Source of the DNA: Ga0077555 sp050250755 | GTDB taxonomy: Bacteria > Pseudomonadota > Alphaproteobacteria > Rhizobiales > Hyphomicrobiaceae | Length of the DNA stretch: 64,000 nt | Direction: 5' to 3' | Assembly (NCBI GenBank): GCA_050250755.1 | Contig: JBFWOB010000021.1 | Location: 1-64,000 of the forward strand | Shown: piece by piece, positions 45,329 to 53,713 of the stretch | Layout of the letters: each line of letters begins with the position of its first letter | Numbering within the stretch: the stretch's first letter is position 1 | Notes under the pieces: generated by a model | Told to the model about the DNA's origin: nothing | What the model saw: only the letters and a program-made list of their open reading frames with translations | Database searches by the model: none | Program-made: the position numbers and the translations under genes

Positions 45329-46079
45329 TCGTTGCGCCGTTCGAGATGCAGTCGAAAATGGCCTGCTCGCGCATCTTGCGGTGCATGATGAAAGCCTTCA
45401 CGACGCGTTGCGGCTGCTCGATGCGCCCGCCGTGGCCGGGCAGGAAAACGGTATCGTCGCGCTTCATGAGTTTGTCGAGGGAGCGCATGTAGGCGACCAT
45501 GCTGCCCTCTGGCGGCGCGACCACCGAGGTGTTCCAGCCCATCACGTGATCGCCCGATAAAAGAACGCCCGTGCCTTCGATCGCGAAGCACAAATGGTCA
45601 GGTGCATGGCCCGGCGTGTGCAGGGCCGTCAGCGCGTATCCGTCCCCTTCAAAGCGGCTGCCGTCCGACATGGCCACGTCCGGCACGAAGTCCTCGTCGT
45701 TCGATTCCCCGCCCGAGGCACTCTTCGTGATCTGACCCGGATTGCGCGCCTTGCGGCCGTACCCATAGACCGATGCCCCCGTCTCCGCCTTGAGGCGCGG
45801 GAGGCCGTCGATATGATCGCGATGCGTATGGGTGATGATGATGCTGGCGATCTTGCGCCCCTTCACGGCCTGCATGATCGCATCGAAGTGTGCGTCGTCC
45901 TCAGGCCCCGGATCGACCAACGCCACGTCGCGCCCCTGACCCAGCAGGTATGTGTTCGTGCCCTTGAAGGTGAATGGTCCCGGATTGTTGGCAACGATGC
46001 GTGTCACGCCCGGCACCAGCTCGCTCGGCACACCGTATTCGAAGTTCATCTCTTTGCGGAATGGGATGTCATCGGCCAT
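45168..46079 (-). CDS. MBL-fold metallo-hydrolase (LACTB2-like)
   Basis: 303 aa. Metal motif HTHRDH (84-89), further ligands in LHTPGHAPDHLCF, SGDHVMGW and LPGHGG. A winged-helix-like C-terminal domain (AIFDCISNGATTIAAIVETVYRGLD) is typical of the LACTB2 ribonuclease/hydrolase branch. It ends inside the convergent DUF1499 ORF. Divergent from the argC leader region. Confidence 0.9.
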   Translation of the reverse strand: MADDIPFRKEMNFEYGVPSELVPGVTRIVANNPGPFTFKGTNTYLLGQGRDVALVDPGPEDDAHFDAIMQAVKGRKIASIIITHTHRDHIDGLPRLKAETGASVYGYGRKARNPGQITKSASGGESNDEDFVPDVAMSDGSRFEGDGYALTALHTPGHAPDHLCFAIEGTGVLLSGDHVMGWNTSVVAPPEGSMVAYMRSLDKLMKRDDTVFLPGHGGRIEQPQRVVKAFIMHRKMREQAIFDCISNGATTIAAIVETVYRGLDPRLVRAASLSVAAHVESLVERGLVKASGPAAQPENLSLA

Positions 46080-46196
46080 CGGGCGGGGCTCCGGGTGTCG
46101 GAATGAAAGGCGGTCCTCTTACGCCATGTTGGCGCGAGGCGCGAGCATTGTGCAACCGATCTACCGTTGGCCAGACGAATGCCCCATCAAATCCGA

Positions 46197-46226
46197 TTGA
46201 CACCGGCAGGCCATTTCTCCCATAAA
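46197..46226 (+). promoter_or_regulatory. candidate sigma-70-type promoter of the argC leader
   Basis: A consensus TTGACA at 46197-46202 and CATAAA at 46221-46226, 18 bases apart. The predicted start of transcription falls around 46233-46235, that is, at or next to the ATG at 46235, so the leader message could be leaderless. Confidence 0.6.
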
Positions 46227-46234
46227 CACGCCCC

Positions 46235-46297
46235 ATGACACACGCGATGAACAGCATCCGCCGACGTCCGAGCCGCCTTCGCGCGCGGTTCCGATGA
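46235..46297 (+). CDS. arginine-rich leader peptide ahead of argC
   Basis: A 20-codon frame from ATG 46235 (a second in-frame ATG is at 46247) ending TGA 46295-46297. From the second ATG it reads MNSIRRRPSRLRARFR, with 7 Arg among the last 12 residues, including a run of three at 46259-46267. No Shine-Dalgarno sequence is visible, but the predicted transcript start coincides with the first ATG, so leaderless translation is plausible. Its position between a promoter and a terminator in front of argC supports a regulatory leader peptide. Confidence 0.7.
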   Translation: MTHAMNSIRRRPSRLRARFR

Positions 46298-46337
46298 CGG
46301 CTGCCTGATTTGCACCCGTTCATCGCCGAAGCCGCGC
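46283..46337 (+). promoter_or_regulatory. candidate antiterminator stem of the argC leader
   Basis: Bases 46283-46293, in the last Arg codons, can pair with 46327-46337: 11 positions with one G-U pair and one mismatch. This consumes the 5' arm of the terminator stem. A ribosome stalled at the early Arg triplet (46259-46267) would leave 46283-46293 free to pair, whereas one that reaches the stop codon would cover it. Confidence 0.6.
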
Positions 46338-46356
46338 CAGGAGCGCGGCTTTTTTT
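46328..46356 (+). terminator. intrinsic terminator (attenuator) in the argC leader
   Basis: A 9-bp GC-rich stem (46329-46337 with 46343-46351), loop CAGGA, running into seven T (46350-46356). The only plus-strand transcription unit that can reach it is the argC leader, since the gene upstream is divergent. This makes it an attenuator candidate and not an ordinary gene end. Confidence 0.8.
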
Positions 46357-46424
46357 GTATGTGCCGCCCCTAAGCGCCAAATCCCGAAGCCGATCATCCC
46401 GCTCTTTGCTTCCCGGAGCCTGCC

Positions 46425-47411
46425 ATGACCACCTCGACCAGCGCCGCTACCGCTTCATCAGCTCTCGGCCACAACCGGGCACGACCATCGGTTTTCATCG
46501 ACGGCGAAGCGGGAACCACGGGCCTCGAGATCCGCGAGCGCCTGGCCAAGCTTCCCGCGGTCGAGGTCCGGTCCATCGATCCGGAGAAGCGGAAGGACCC
46601 GAAGGCGCGGCAGGCCCTGATGTCGGATGTCGATCTCGTCGTGCTCTGCCTGCCGGACGATGCGGCCAAGGAGGCGACGGCGCTCGCCGATGAGCTCGGG
46701 GCGAAAGGGCCTCGGATCGTCGACGCTTCGACCGCACACCGGGTCGCCAACGGCTGGACCTATGGCTTTCCTGAGATGGACACATCTCAGACGGCGGCCG
46801 TGAAAGCGAGCAAGCGAGTCGCCAACCCCGGCTGCTACCCAACCGGTGGCATCGGGCTCATCCGGCCGCTCGTTGCGGCCGGCCTGATGCCCGCCGACTA
46901 CCCGGTCACGGTCAATGCCGTCTCCGGCTATTCGGGCGGGGGCAAATCGATGATCGAGAGCTACGACAAGGGCGTCGCGCCAGCGTTCGAGCTTTATGGC
47001 CTCGGTCTCGAACACAAGCACGTGCCCGAATTGCAGGTCTACTCGGGGCTCACGCGACGGCCGATCTTCGTTCCATCGGTCGGCCAATACTTCAAGGGCA
47101 TGCTCGTCTCGGTGCCGCTTCACCTGGATACATTGCCGGGTAAACCGACCGCGCGTGATCTCGAAGCGTGCCTCGAGGCGCATTATGCCGGCTGCAAACT
47201 GGTCAAGATCGTGAAGGCTGACGATCCGTCCTCCAAGGGAGGTCGTCTCGACGCGCTCGCGCTGAACGACACCGACAGGCTGGAGCTTCGCGTTTTCGGC
47301 AGTGAAAAGCATGGACAGGCGGTGCTCGTCGCCCGCCTGGACAACCTTGGCAAGGGCGCTGCTGGTGCGGCCGTCCAAAACCTTTGCCTGATGCTCGGCA
47401 TCGAGACCTGA
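46425..47411 (+). CDS. argC: N-acetyl-gamma-glutamyl-phosphate reductase (type 2)
   Basis: 328 aa from ATG 46425, preceded by GGAG. It reduces N-acetyl-glutamyl phosphate in the arginine pathway. Seen: FIDGEAGTTGLEIRERLAKL nucleotide-binding start, FPEMD, the catalytic Cys137 in ANPGCYPTGGI, AVSGYSGGGKSMIE, and LEHKHVPELQVYSGL. The short form (about 310-330 aa) is the ArgC type 2 branch. A leader peptide and terminator lie upstream, and a GNAT gene starts 10 bases downstream. Confidence 0.96.
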   Translation: MTTSTSAATASSALGHNRARPSVFIDGEAGTTGLEIRERLAKLPAVEVRSIDPEKRKDPKARQALMSDVDLVVLCLPDDAAKEATALADELGAKGPRIVDASTAHRVANGWTYGFPEMDTSQTAAVKASKRVANPGCYPTGGIGLIRPLVAAGLMPADYPVTVNAVSGYSGGGKSMIESYDKGVAPAFELYGLGLEHKHVPELQVYSGLTRRPIFVPSVGQYFKGMLVSVPLHLDTLPGKPTARDLEACLEAHYAGCKLVKIVKADDPSSKGGRLDALALNDTDRLELRVFGSEKHGQAVLVARLDNLGKGAAGAAVQNLCLMLGIET

Positions 47412-47421
47412 GAGTAAAGCC

Positions 47422-47883
47422 ATGGTTGAACTTGTCACTCGGCGGGCAGCCCCCGCCGACGCTGAGGTCGTGCGCGCGCTCACGAGGGCCGCATACGCCA
47501 AATGGGTGCCCATCGTCGGTCGCGAGCCGCGCCCCATGACCGCCGATTACGAGCGCGCTGTCGTCGAGCATCTGATCGACATCGTCGAGGATGGAGACAC
47601 CTCGGTGGCGCTCATCGAAATGAAGCCGGCGGCGGACCACCTGCTGATCGTTAATATCGCGGTTCACCCTGATCGACATGGGCAAGGGATCGGCAGCCGC
47701 CTGCTGCGTCATGCCGAGGCGGTCGCGCGTGAACTCGGCCTTGCCGAAATGCGCCTCTACACGAACGCCCGGATGGAGCCAAATATCTCGCTCTACGAAA
47801 GCCGAGGCTACCACGTGACGAGCTACGAACCCGCCGGTCCGCTCGGCATTGCCGTCAACATGCGCAAGCGGCTGGATACCTAA
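47422..47883 (+). CDS. GNAT-family N-acetyltransferase
   Basis: 153 aa. GNAT fold with VNIAVHPDRHGQGIGSRLLRHAEAVARELG, the acetyl-CoA pyrophosphate loop (RHGQGIG), and MRLYTNARMEPNISLYESRGYHV at the end. It starts 10 bases after argC and probably shares its mRNA, so it may be arginine-regulated. The substrate (amino acid, protein or small amine) is unknown. Confidence 0.88.
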   Translation: MVELVTRRAAPADAEVVRALTRAAYAKWVPIVGREPRPMTADYERAVVEHLIDIVEDGDTSVALIEMKPAADHLLIVNIAVHPDRHGQGIGSRLLRHAEAVARELGLAEMRLYTNARMEPNISLYESRGYHVTSYEPAGPLGIAVNMRKRLDT

Positions 47884-47912
47884 TCTATCGGGACTGCATG
47901 CGCGGCGAGAGA

Positions 47913-49085
47913 TCAGCGCACGTCGCTTCCAAACAAATCGGGCGGATCAGCTTCGGCGGCAGGGACGATGCCGTCGACGCCGATGCCGGCGAGGCGAAAG
48001 AGGCGGCCATCCGCCTCCTTCTCCACCAGCGTGCGTGCAGCCTCGATCAGGACATCTGCGCGCTGCGTGGGGTTCGCAAGACGGCGCGTCCGTGTCACGA
48101 TCTGAAAGCTTGCGGTCTTGAGCTTGACCACTACCGCCGAGCCCGCGAGCCCCTTCCGCACAAGAGACGATGCGACACGCGGTGCGAGATCTTCCAACGT
48201 CGCCATGAGCTCTTCTACAGACCCGGTATCCTTCCGAAATGTCGTTTCCGCCGAGATCGATTTCGTAGGGCGGTCAGGGGTCACCGCGCGATCATCCTCG
48301 CCGACGGCGAACCGCGCCAAACGCCGGCCGAACTTGCCGTGCCGTGCAACGAGCTCAGCTTCACTCACTTGCTGCAGATCGGCGATGGTCTCGATGCCAG
48401 CCGCCTTCAGCCGCTCTGCCGTCGCCGGCCCAACGCCATTGATCTTGTTCACCGCCAAGCCCGCGAGAAAACTGCGCGCCTCCGCCTTGCCGATCACCGA
48501 AAAGCCGCGCGGCTTCTGCAATTCCGAGGCGAGCTTTGCCAGCAGCTTGTTGGGAGCGAGACCAATCGAGACGGTAATCCCGATCTCCGACTCCACGCGG
48601 TGCGCAATCAGCACCAGCGCCTCAGCCGCCGGCATTGGCTCACAGAGATGCTCGGGCGACAGATCCAGGTAGGCCTCGTCGAGCGACACCGGCTCGATTG
48701 CCCCGGTTGCTTCGCGGAAGATCTCGCGCACTTCGAGGCCCACCGTGCGATACTTCGCCATGTCGGGCGAGATGACGGTCGCGTTGGGGCATCGCTCGAG
48801 CGCCTGGAACATCGGCATCGCCGAGCGCACACCGAAGCGGCGCGCGATATAGCAGGCCGTCGTCACTACGCCGCGGCCACCAGCATGGCCGACGATCACC
48901 GGCTCTTCGCGCAATTCCGGGCGGTCGCGCTTCTCGACCGAGGCATAGAACGCATCGCAGTCGATATGCGCGATGCTCAGCGATTCGAGCTCTGCATGAC
49001 GGACCAGACGCACAGAGCCGCAGCCGGAACAGCTCTCTGCTCTGTCCTCGTGCCATTCGCAGCAATCACGGCAAAGCGCGCGCAT
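47913..49085 (-). CDS. dinB: DNA polymerase IV
   Basis: 390 aa from ATG 49085; the same frame stays open to 49898 but that part is the antisense of the GNAT gene. A Zn-finger-like N-terminus (CRDC, CSGC: Cys5, 8, 19, 22) precedes the Y-family core: HIDCDAFYASVEKRD with Asp42, the palm SLDEAYLD (Asp136, Glu137), thumb INGVGPATAERLKAAGI, and the little-finger domain. It carries out error-prone lesion bypass. The C-terminus lacks a clear beta-clamp peptide; the protein ends PPDLFGSDVR, a plausible clamp motif variant. Confidence 0.93.
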   Translation of the reverse strand: MRALCRDCCEWHEDRAESCSGCGSVRLVRHAELESLSIAHIDCDAFYASVEKRDRPELREEPVIVGHAGGRGVVTTACYIARRFGVRSAMPMFQALERCPNATVISPDMAKYRTVGLEVREIFREATGAIEPVSLDEAYLDLSPEHLCEPMPAAEALVLIAHRVESEIGITVSIGLAPNKLLAKLASELQKPRGFSVIGKAEARSFLAGLAVNKINGVGPATAERLKAAGIETIADLQQVSEAELVARHGKFGRRLARFAVGEDDRAVTPDRPTKSISAETTFRKDTGSVEELMATLEDLAPRVASSLVRKGLAGSAVVVKLKTASFQIVTRTRRLANPTQRADVLIEAARTLVEKEADGRLFRLAGIGVDGIVPAAEADPPDLFGSDVR

Positions 49086-49189
49086 TGCGGACGTTGTCCC
49101 TCGCCGGTCGATCGAATCCTGACAGGAACATACCCAGTCCTGGCGCCGGCGACCAAATGGAGCAATGCGATGAAACCCGTGGACCGGAG

Positions 49190-49957
49190 CTACGCTGCCA
49201 GTTCTCGCGTGTGGTAATGTCCCGCCACCTCGAAGCCGACGCGGCTGTAGAGGGCAATCGCCGCCGTGTTCTCGGCGTCGGCCTGCAGATAGAGCCGACG
49301 CGCGCCGCCCTCTCGTGCGAAATCCTCGATCGCTGCCAGTACCGCTCGCGCAGCGCCCGTGCGACGCGCATCGGGCAGAGTTGCCATGCACTGCACGGAC
49401 GACACCGCGCCATCCAGCACCGATAGCCCGCTCGCGATCACGCGCCCCTCGCGCACAGCCGAAAAGAAACCGAGTGGTTTCGGGACCTGATCCACCAGCT
49501 TCGGCGCGATCGCGCGCCGGTTTTCCGAAAGACCCTCGAGGTAGACGCGATACCAGTCCGGTGTCGGCGCCTGCTGGCGAACGATCGTTACCGTGTTCGA
49601 GCCCGCCTGCGCAACCGAAGCGGGCCCGAGGTCCTTGGCCATCGTCAGATGATCGCCTTGTCGCGTCCATCCGCGTGCGGCCAGCACCGCATCGAGGCCG
49701 TGCGGTTCCGATACGTCCGTCAAAGTGAAGCGTGGGCGCGCACCACGCTCTCGGTAAAAAGCAACCACGCGCGCGATAGAGGCGTCTAGATCGCAGCCGG
49801 TATGGTCCAGCGCCGACACGGAGTTCGCGCGCACCGAACCGCCTGACGATGACCTCGCAAGCCAGCCGTCGATTGCGCACGTCTCGAGTGCTGGCCAACC
49901 ACGCACTGCAGCGCGCTCGATCGCCCGCAAACTCGCCGCCTCATCATCAACGCGCAT
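49190..49957 (-). CDS. GNAT-family N-acetyltransferase
   Basis: 255 aa from ATG 49957, preceded by GGGG; the longer ORF adds 18 residues. The N-terminal half is a degenerate GNAT-like domain (VRGWPALETCAIDGWLARSS ... VVAFYRERGARPRFTL) and the C-terminal half carries the active fold (CMATLPDARRTGAARAVLAAIEDFAREGGARRLYLQADAENTAAIALYSRVGFEV). Substrate unknown. Upstream of dinB on the same strand, but with a 104-base gap. Confidence 0.87.
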   Translation of the reverse strand: MRVDDEAASLRAIERAAVRGWPALETCAIDGWLARSSSGGSVRANSVSALDHTGCDLDASIARVVAFYRERGARPRFTLTDVSEPHGLDAVLAARGWTRQGDHLTMAKDLGPASVAQAGSNTVTIVRQQAPTPDWYRVYLEGLSENRRAIAPKLVDQVPKPLGFFSAVREGRVIASGLSVLDGAVSSVQCMATLPDARRTGAARAVLAAIEDFAREGGARRLYLQADAENTAAIALYSRVGFEVAGHYHTRELAA

Positions 49958-49968
49958 CGACCCCGGCC

Positions 49969-50442
49969 CTACCCCTTGTCTCGCATGATGCGCGCCTTCT
50001 GGCGTTGCCACTCGCGCTTCTTGATGTCCTCACGTTTGTCGTGATGCTTCTTGCCCTGCGCCAGTGCAAGCTTCAGCTTGGCCCGCCCGCGCTCGTTGAA
50101 GTAGATCTCCAACGGTACCAGCGTCATGCCTTGCCGCTCGACGGCGATGCGCATCTTGTGGATCTCGCGCACTTTCAGCAAAAGCTGACGCGGCCGCCGC
50201 GGATTGTGCTGAAAGAATTCACCCGCACTCTGGTATTCCGGGATGTAAGCATTGATGAGTTGTATGCCCCCGCCCTCAGCCGACGCATAGCTTTCCGTAA
50301 TATTCGCCTGCCCAGCACGAAGCGATTTCACCTCCGTGCCGGTCAACGCAATTCCCGCCTCCCACGTATCCTCGACGCGGTATTCGTATCGGGCGCGCCG
50401 GTTCTCGGCGACGACCGTGTGATCGCTCTTCTTCTCGGCCAT
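49969..50442 (-). CDS. smpB: SsrA-binding protein
   Basis: 157 aa from ATG 50442, preceded by AAAGGACAATC; the longer ORF adds 25 residues. OB-fold core: YEYRVEDTWEAGIALTGTEVKSLRAGQANI, then QHNPRRPRQLLLKVREI, MTLVPLEIYFNERGRAKLKLALAQGKKHHDKRE and the basic DIKKREWQRQKARIM tail. It binds tmRNA and delivers it to stalled ribosomes (trans-translation). Confidence 0.97.
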   Translation of the reverse strand: MAEKKSDHTVVAENRRARYEYRVEDTWEAGIALTGTEVKSLRAGQANITESYASAEGGGIQLINAYIPEYQSAGEFFQHNPRRPRQLLLKVREIHKMRIAVERQGMTLVPLEIYFNERGRAKLKLALAQGKKHHDKREDIKKREWQRQKARIMRDKG

Positions 50443-50587
50443 GCCGATTGTCCTTTCAGGGGCAGACGGTCCCCGATCCCGAACGGCGTTGTACCGGTAT
50501 TCGTCAACGCGGTACAACTGGTGGTCCGGTGGCTCGGTTCTCTGACAAAGCCACCCGTTGCATCCAATTTCTTCTCAGGAACGTGAA

Positions 50588-51289
50588 ATGTCCCTCGATG
50601 CTGCCGCCATCAAGACCCTCGAGGCCGTCACTACGGCCACAATCACCACGATCCTGCTGAAAAAGGGCCTCAGGAACGTGTGGATGCGCGGTACGCGCCC
50701 GCTCCGGCCCGGCAACAACACGCGCAAGGTGGGGAAAGCATTTACGTTGCGCTTCGTTCCCGCCCGCGAAGATCTGGCGACGCCGGAGTCATGGTCGTCG
50801 CCCACCTCCACTCGCGCTGCCATTGAGGCCATGCCCGAAGGCTGCATCGCCGTTGCCGATGCGATGGGCATCACGGACGCCGGGATCTTTGGCGACATTC
50901 TCTGCGCGCGCATGGTCAAGAGGAACGTGGCCGGCCTCATCACCGATGGCGTCGTCCGCGACCTTGCCGGCGTCATGAGCGCGGGATTGCCGGTCTGGTG
51001 CCAGGGTGGCGCTGCTCCTCCCTCGGTCGCGGGGCTGACGTTCGTTGGTTGGCAGCAGCCCATCGCCTGCGGCGGCGTTGCCGTGTTTCCGGATGACATC
51101 ATTGTCGTCGATGACGACGGCGCAGTGTGCATCCCGCAAGCGTTGCTGGCCGAAGTGCTGGCCACCGCTCCGGAGCAGGAGCGCATGGAAGGCTGGATCA
51201 TGGAGGAGGTCGGCAAGGGCGCTCCCCTGCCCGGCCTCTATCCGATGAATGCCGAAGCCAAAGCCCGCTACGAGAAGTCCAAGGGCTGA
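50588..51289 (+). CDS. RraA-family protein (aldolase/ribonuclease-regulator fold)
   Basis: 233 aa from ATG 50588, preceded by CAGGAA. RraA-like fold with VADAMGITDAGIFGDILCARMVKRNVAGLITDGVVRDLAGVMSAGLPVW and FPDDIIVVDDDGAVCIP. The GVVRD Arg/Asp pair matches 4-hydroxy-4-methyl-2-oxoglutarate aldolase and related class II aldolases more than the E. coli RNase E inhibitor. Substrate open. Confidence 0.88.
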   Translation: MSLDAAAIKTLEAVTTATITTILLKKGLRNVWMRGTRPLRPGNNTRKVGKAFTLRFVPAREDLATPESWSSPTSTRAAIEAMPEGCIAVADAMGITDAGIFGDILCARMVKRNVAGLITDGVVRDLAGVMSAGLPVWCQGGAAPPSVAGLTFVGWQQPIACGGVAVFPDDIIVVDDDGAVCIPQALLAEVLATAPEQERMEGWIMEEVGKGAPLPGLYPMNAEAKARYEKSKG

Positions 51290-51389
51290 GGCGCTGTCTC
51301 AGGCGCGGTAGGACGTCGGCAAATACCTGACGTCGCACGCTCGGAAAACGGCGTTGGGTCGCGCGGATGCGAGACCCAACGTATCGCGA

Positions 51390-52301
51390 TCAGTTGAAGT
51401 TGAGCTTTAGGCCAGGCTCCGGCCACTGCATGACGGCGAGTTGTCCCTTGTCGGAGAGTGTTATGTAGGCGGTCCGCATGTCGTCGCCGCCGAAGCAGAT
51501 GTTCGTCGGATAGGTATCCGGCATCTTCACCTCGCGCACGATGTCGCCCTTCGGGGAGATCTCGGTGATGTAGCCGGTCGTCAGCGTCGCGACGCAGATA
51601 TTGCCGCTGGCCATCACCGCCAGGCTGTCGAAGCGCGCGCGTCCCGGTAGTCCGGCAATCATCCTTCCGCTGTGCGGCGCGAACTCGGCCTTGGGTTTCA
51701 CCTTGCCGGGCGCGACAACCTCGAAGGCCCACAGCCGGGCGCCTTCGGTGTCAGCGGCGTAGAGCGTCTTGCCGTCCGGCGACAACCCACAACCGTTGGT
51801 GCTGAGCAGCGGATAGGCAACCTCGACCACCTTCGATCCGTCCGGCAACGCGTAGTAGATGCCTGCGTTGTCGCGATGGCGCGGATACCGCTTGCCGAGA
51901 TCTGTGAAGTAGAAGCCACCTTCCGTGTCGAAGACGAGATCGTTGGGAGCGGAGAGCGGATTGCCATCCACTTCCTTGTAGAGCAGCGTCGCTTCACCCG
52001 TCTTCGGATCAAGCCGTTGCACATATCCGAACTTGTAGTCCGGATGCGGACCAAGGCCCATCGAATGGCCTTCGACGTAGCGGCTGCCGCCGTTATTGCA
52101 GAGATAGAGGTAGCCATCCGGCCCGAACGCCAGCCCATTCGGTCCGCCGCCGCAGTCCGAGAACAGGCTGACTTTGCCGTCCGATGTGACGCGCGTGCAG
52201 CGTCCGTTACGGATTTCGGTCAAAATAATCGAGCCGTCGGCGCAGACGACCGGCCCCTCTGGAAAGCCGAGACCTGTCGCCAGGATCTTGATGTCCGTCA
52301 T
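51390..52301 (-). CDS. SMP-30/gluconolactonase-like protein
   Basis: 303 aa from ATG 52301, preceded by AGGAGGAAACGCG. A six-bladed propeller: GLGFPEGPVVCADGSIILTEI, GGGPNGLAFGPDGYLYLCNNGG, SAPNDLVFDTEGGFYFTDLGK and LLSTNGCGLSPDGKTLYAADT. The metal ligands (Glu in FPEGP, Asn in APNDLVF, Asp in SPDGKTL) are all there. It would hydrolyse a lactone. The downstream member of a pair with the class IV aminotransferase gene. Confidence 0.9.
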   Translation of the reverse strand: MTDIKILATGLGFPEGPVVCADGSIILTEIRNGRCTRVTSDGKVSLFSDCGGGPNGLAFGPDGYLYLCNNGGSRYVEGHSMGLGPHPDYKFGYVQRLDPKTGEATLLYKEVDGNPLSAPNDLVFDTEGGFYFTDLGKRYPRHRDNAGIYYALPDGSKVVEVAYPLLSTNGCGLSPDGKTLYAADTEGARLWAFEVVAPGKVKPKAEFAPHSGRMIAGLPGRARFDSLAVMASGNICVATLTTGYITEISPKGDIVREVKMPDTYPTNICFGGDDMRTAYITLSDKGQLAVMQWPEPGLKLNFN

Positions 52302-52376
52302 TTCGCGTTTCCTCCTTGCGGCCACCATCGCTCGTGTGCGGGGTGGCTCTTGACCGATCGCAAGTGCAGTGCGCAC

Positions 52377-53309
52377 TCACTTCAAACGGCTGAGATATTG
52401 CTGGGCGATATCGACGCCCACATAGTCCGAATAAGCCTTGAGCAACTGCGAGGCCACCGGCCCTGGCACTTTGCCGCCGCCGATGCTGGCATGATTGACC
52501 TTCGAGACGGGGCAGAGGCACAGGCTCGTGGAAGTCAGGAAGACCTCGTCTGCGGTGTAGGCATCGTAGAGATCGATATCGCGTTCGATCACCTCGAAGC
52601 CTTCCTTCCGCGCGAGCTCGATCACGGTCTGCCGCGAGATGCCCTCCAGCACGTAACGTCCCTGCGGGGTCGAGATCCGACCATCCTTCACGATGAAGAT
52701 GTTCGAGCCGATCCCTTCGCACAGATTGCCGTTCTCATCGAGCAGGACGGCCCAGGCTTCCGGATCGCGCTCGCGAGCCTCCATGTCGCCCATGATCATG
52801 TTGAGGTAGTTGTGCGTCTTGACGCGCGGACTGAGCGAGCCCGGTGGCGTGCGGCGCACGGATGGGACGACCACGCGGATACCGTCGCGGTAGTGCGGAG
52901 CACGCGCCGCGAACGGCAATGGCATGCAGTCGACGATAACGCTCGGGCCCATGTCTTCCCACGGGTCCATGCCTTCGCCGACACTCTTGATGCCGCGCGA
53001 CACACGCTGCCCAACCCACCAGTCGTCGCCGGCCCCGAGCAGGTGCTCGTTGCGACGCACCACTTCGTGGGTGATCTCTGTGAGCTGGGACGGGCTCAGT
53101 CCAATATCGATCCCAAGATACGCGAGCGATCGGTAGAAACGGTCGATGTGTTCTTTGACGCGAAAGGGCTTTCCCGCGAACGTGCGGGTCATGTCGAAAC
53201 AGCCGTCGCCGTAGAGGAAGCTGCGGTCGCGGAAGGGCACGCGGACCTCTCCCTCGGGCAGGTACTTGCCGTTGAAATAGGCGGTCCGTTGGTTCGAGCG
53301 TTCGGGCAT
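52377..53309 (-). CDS. class IV aminotransferase (branched-chain / D-amino acid type)
   Basis: 310 aa from ATG 53309, preceded by GAGGAC; the longer ORF adds 17 residues. The PLP Lys164 in RVKTHNYLNMI, the GDGCFDMTRTFAG start, LDENGNLCEGIGSNIFIVKDGRI and GISRQTVIELARKEGFEV are typical of the fold. It sits 75 bases upstream of the SMP-30 gene on the same strand. Substrate specificity cannot be told between branched-chain, D-amino acid and aminodeoxychorismate-type members; the (R)-amine transaminase branch is another option. Confidence 0.88.
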   Translation of the reverse strand: MPERSNQRTAYFNGKYLPEGEVRVPFRDRSFLYGDGCFDMTRTFAGKPFRVKEHIDRFYRSLAYLGIDIGLSPSQLTEITHEVVRRNEHLLGAGDDWWVGQRVSRGIKSVGEGMDPWEDMGPSVIVDCMPLPFAARAPHYRDGIRVVVPSVRRTPPGSLSPRVKTHNYLNMIMGDMEARERDPEAWAVLLDENGNLCEGIGSNIFIVKDGRISTPQGRYVLEGISRQTVIELARKEGFEVIERDIDLYDAYTADEVFLTSTSLCLCPVSKVNHASIGGGKVPGPVASQLLKAYSDYVGVDIAQQYLSRLK

Positions 53310-53466
53310 GAGCTGTCCTCGAGGAAAGTCGGCGCACAGCGTCGCCGTCGCGATAGCCATATCCTAGGACCAATCCGATTTGAATGTGAAGGCGTCGCCG
53401 CGATGAGCGCTGGCTGGTCCTCTGCGGAATTGACCGAAGCCGTCGTTCACGTCTGGCGCGCATAGG

Positions 53467-53482
53467 CCCCGCCCTCGCGGGG
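53467..53482. repeat. REP-like palindrome, unit 1
   Basis: CCCCGC-CCTC-GCGGGG (53467-53482), followed by GTGACG. Same design as the units at 53527 and 53714: a 6-bp GC stem, a 4-base loop and a TGACG/CGTCA side. Confidence 0.6.
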
Positions 53483-53526
53483 GTGACGTTCGAGAGTGGA
53501 TAGGCTCAACATCACCACCACCGTCA

Positions 53527-53544
53527 TACCCGCGAAGGCGGGTA
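53527..53544. repeat. REP-like palindrome, unit 2 (opposite orientation)
   Basis: TACCCGC-GAAG-GCGGGTA (53527-53544), preceded by CGTCA. The loop is the complement of unit 3 and the CGTCA side is reversed, so it is an opposite-facing copy of the same element. Confidence 0.65.
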
Positions 53545-53713
53545 CCCACGTGCGTCGGGATAATGCGAGCGGTTCGCCAAAGGTCTCGGCACCGGCAGCG
53601 CCGAGACAAGAATGTGGGTCGTTATTTGAAGTGATGTGCACACGGTTGGTGAGCACGTGCATTGCCCGCTTTCCATGGCACGGACGGATCTTAGAAAGGA
53701 TACGCCCGTAGCC

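Noticed and set aside
47898..49217. Long plus-strand ORF (439 codons) opposite dinB
   Set aside because: The minus strand encodes a complete DinB with all catalytic motifs; the plus frame is Arg/His-rich shadow sequence.
49086..49898. Upstream extension of the dinB reading frame
   Set aside because: It is the out-of-frame overlap of the GNAT gene at 49190-49957; the Zn-finger start at 49085 is the natural N-terminus.
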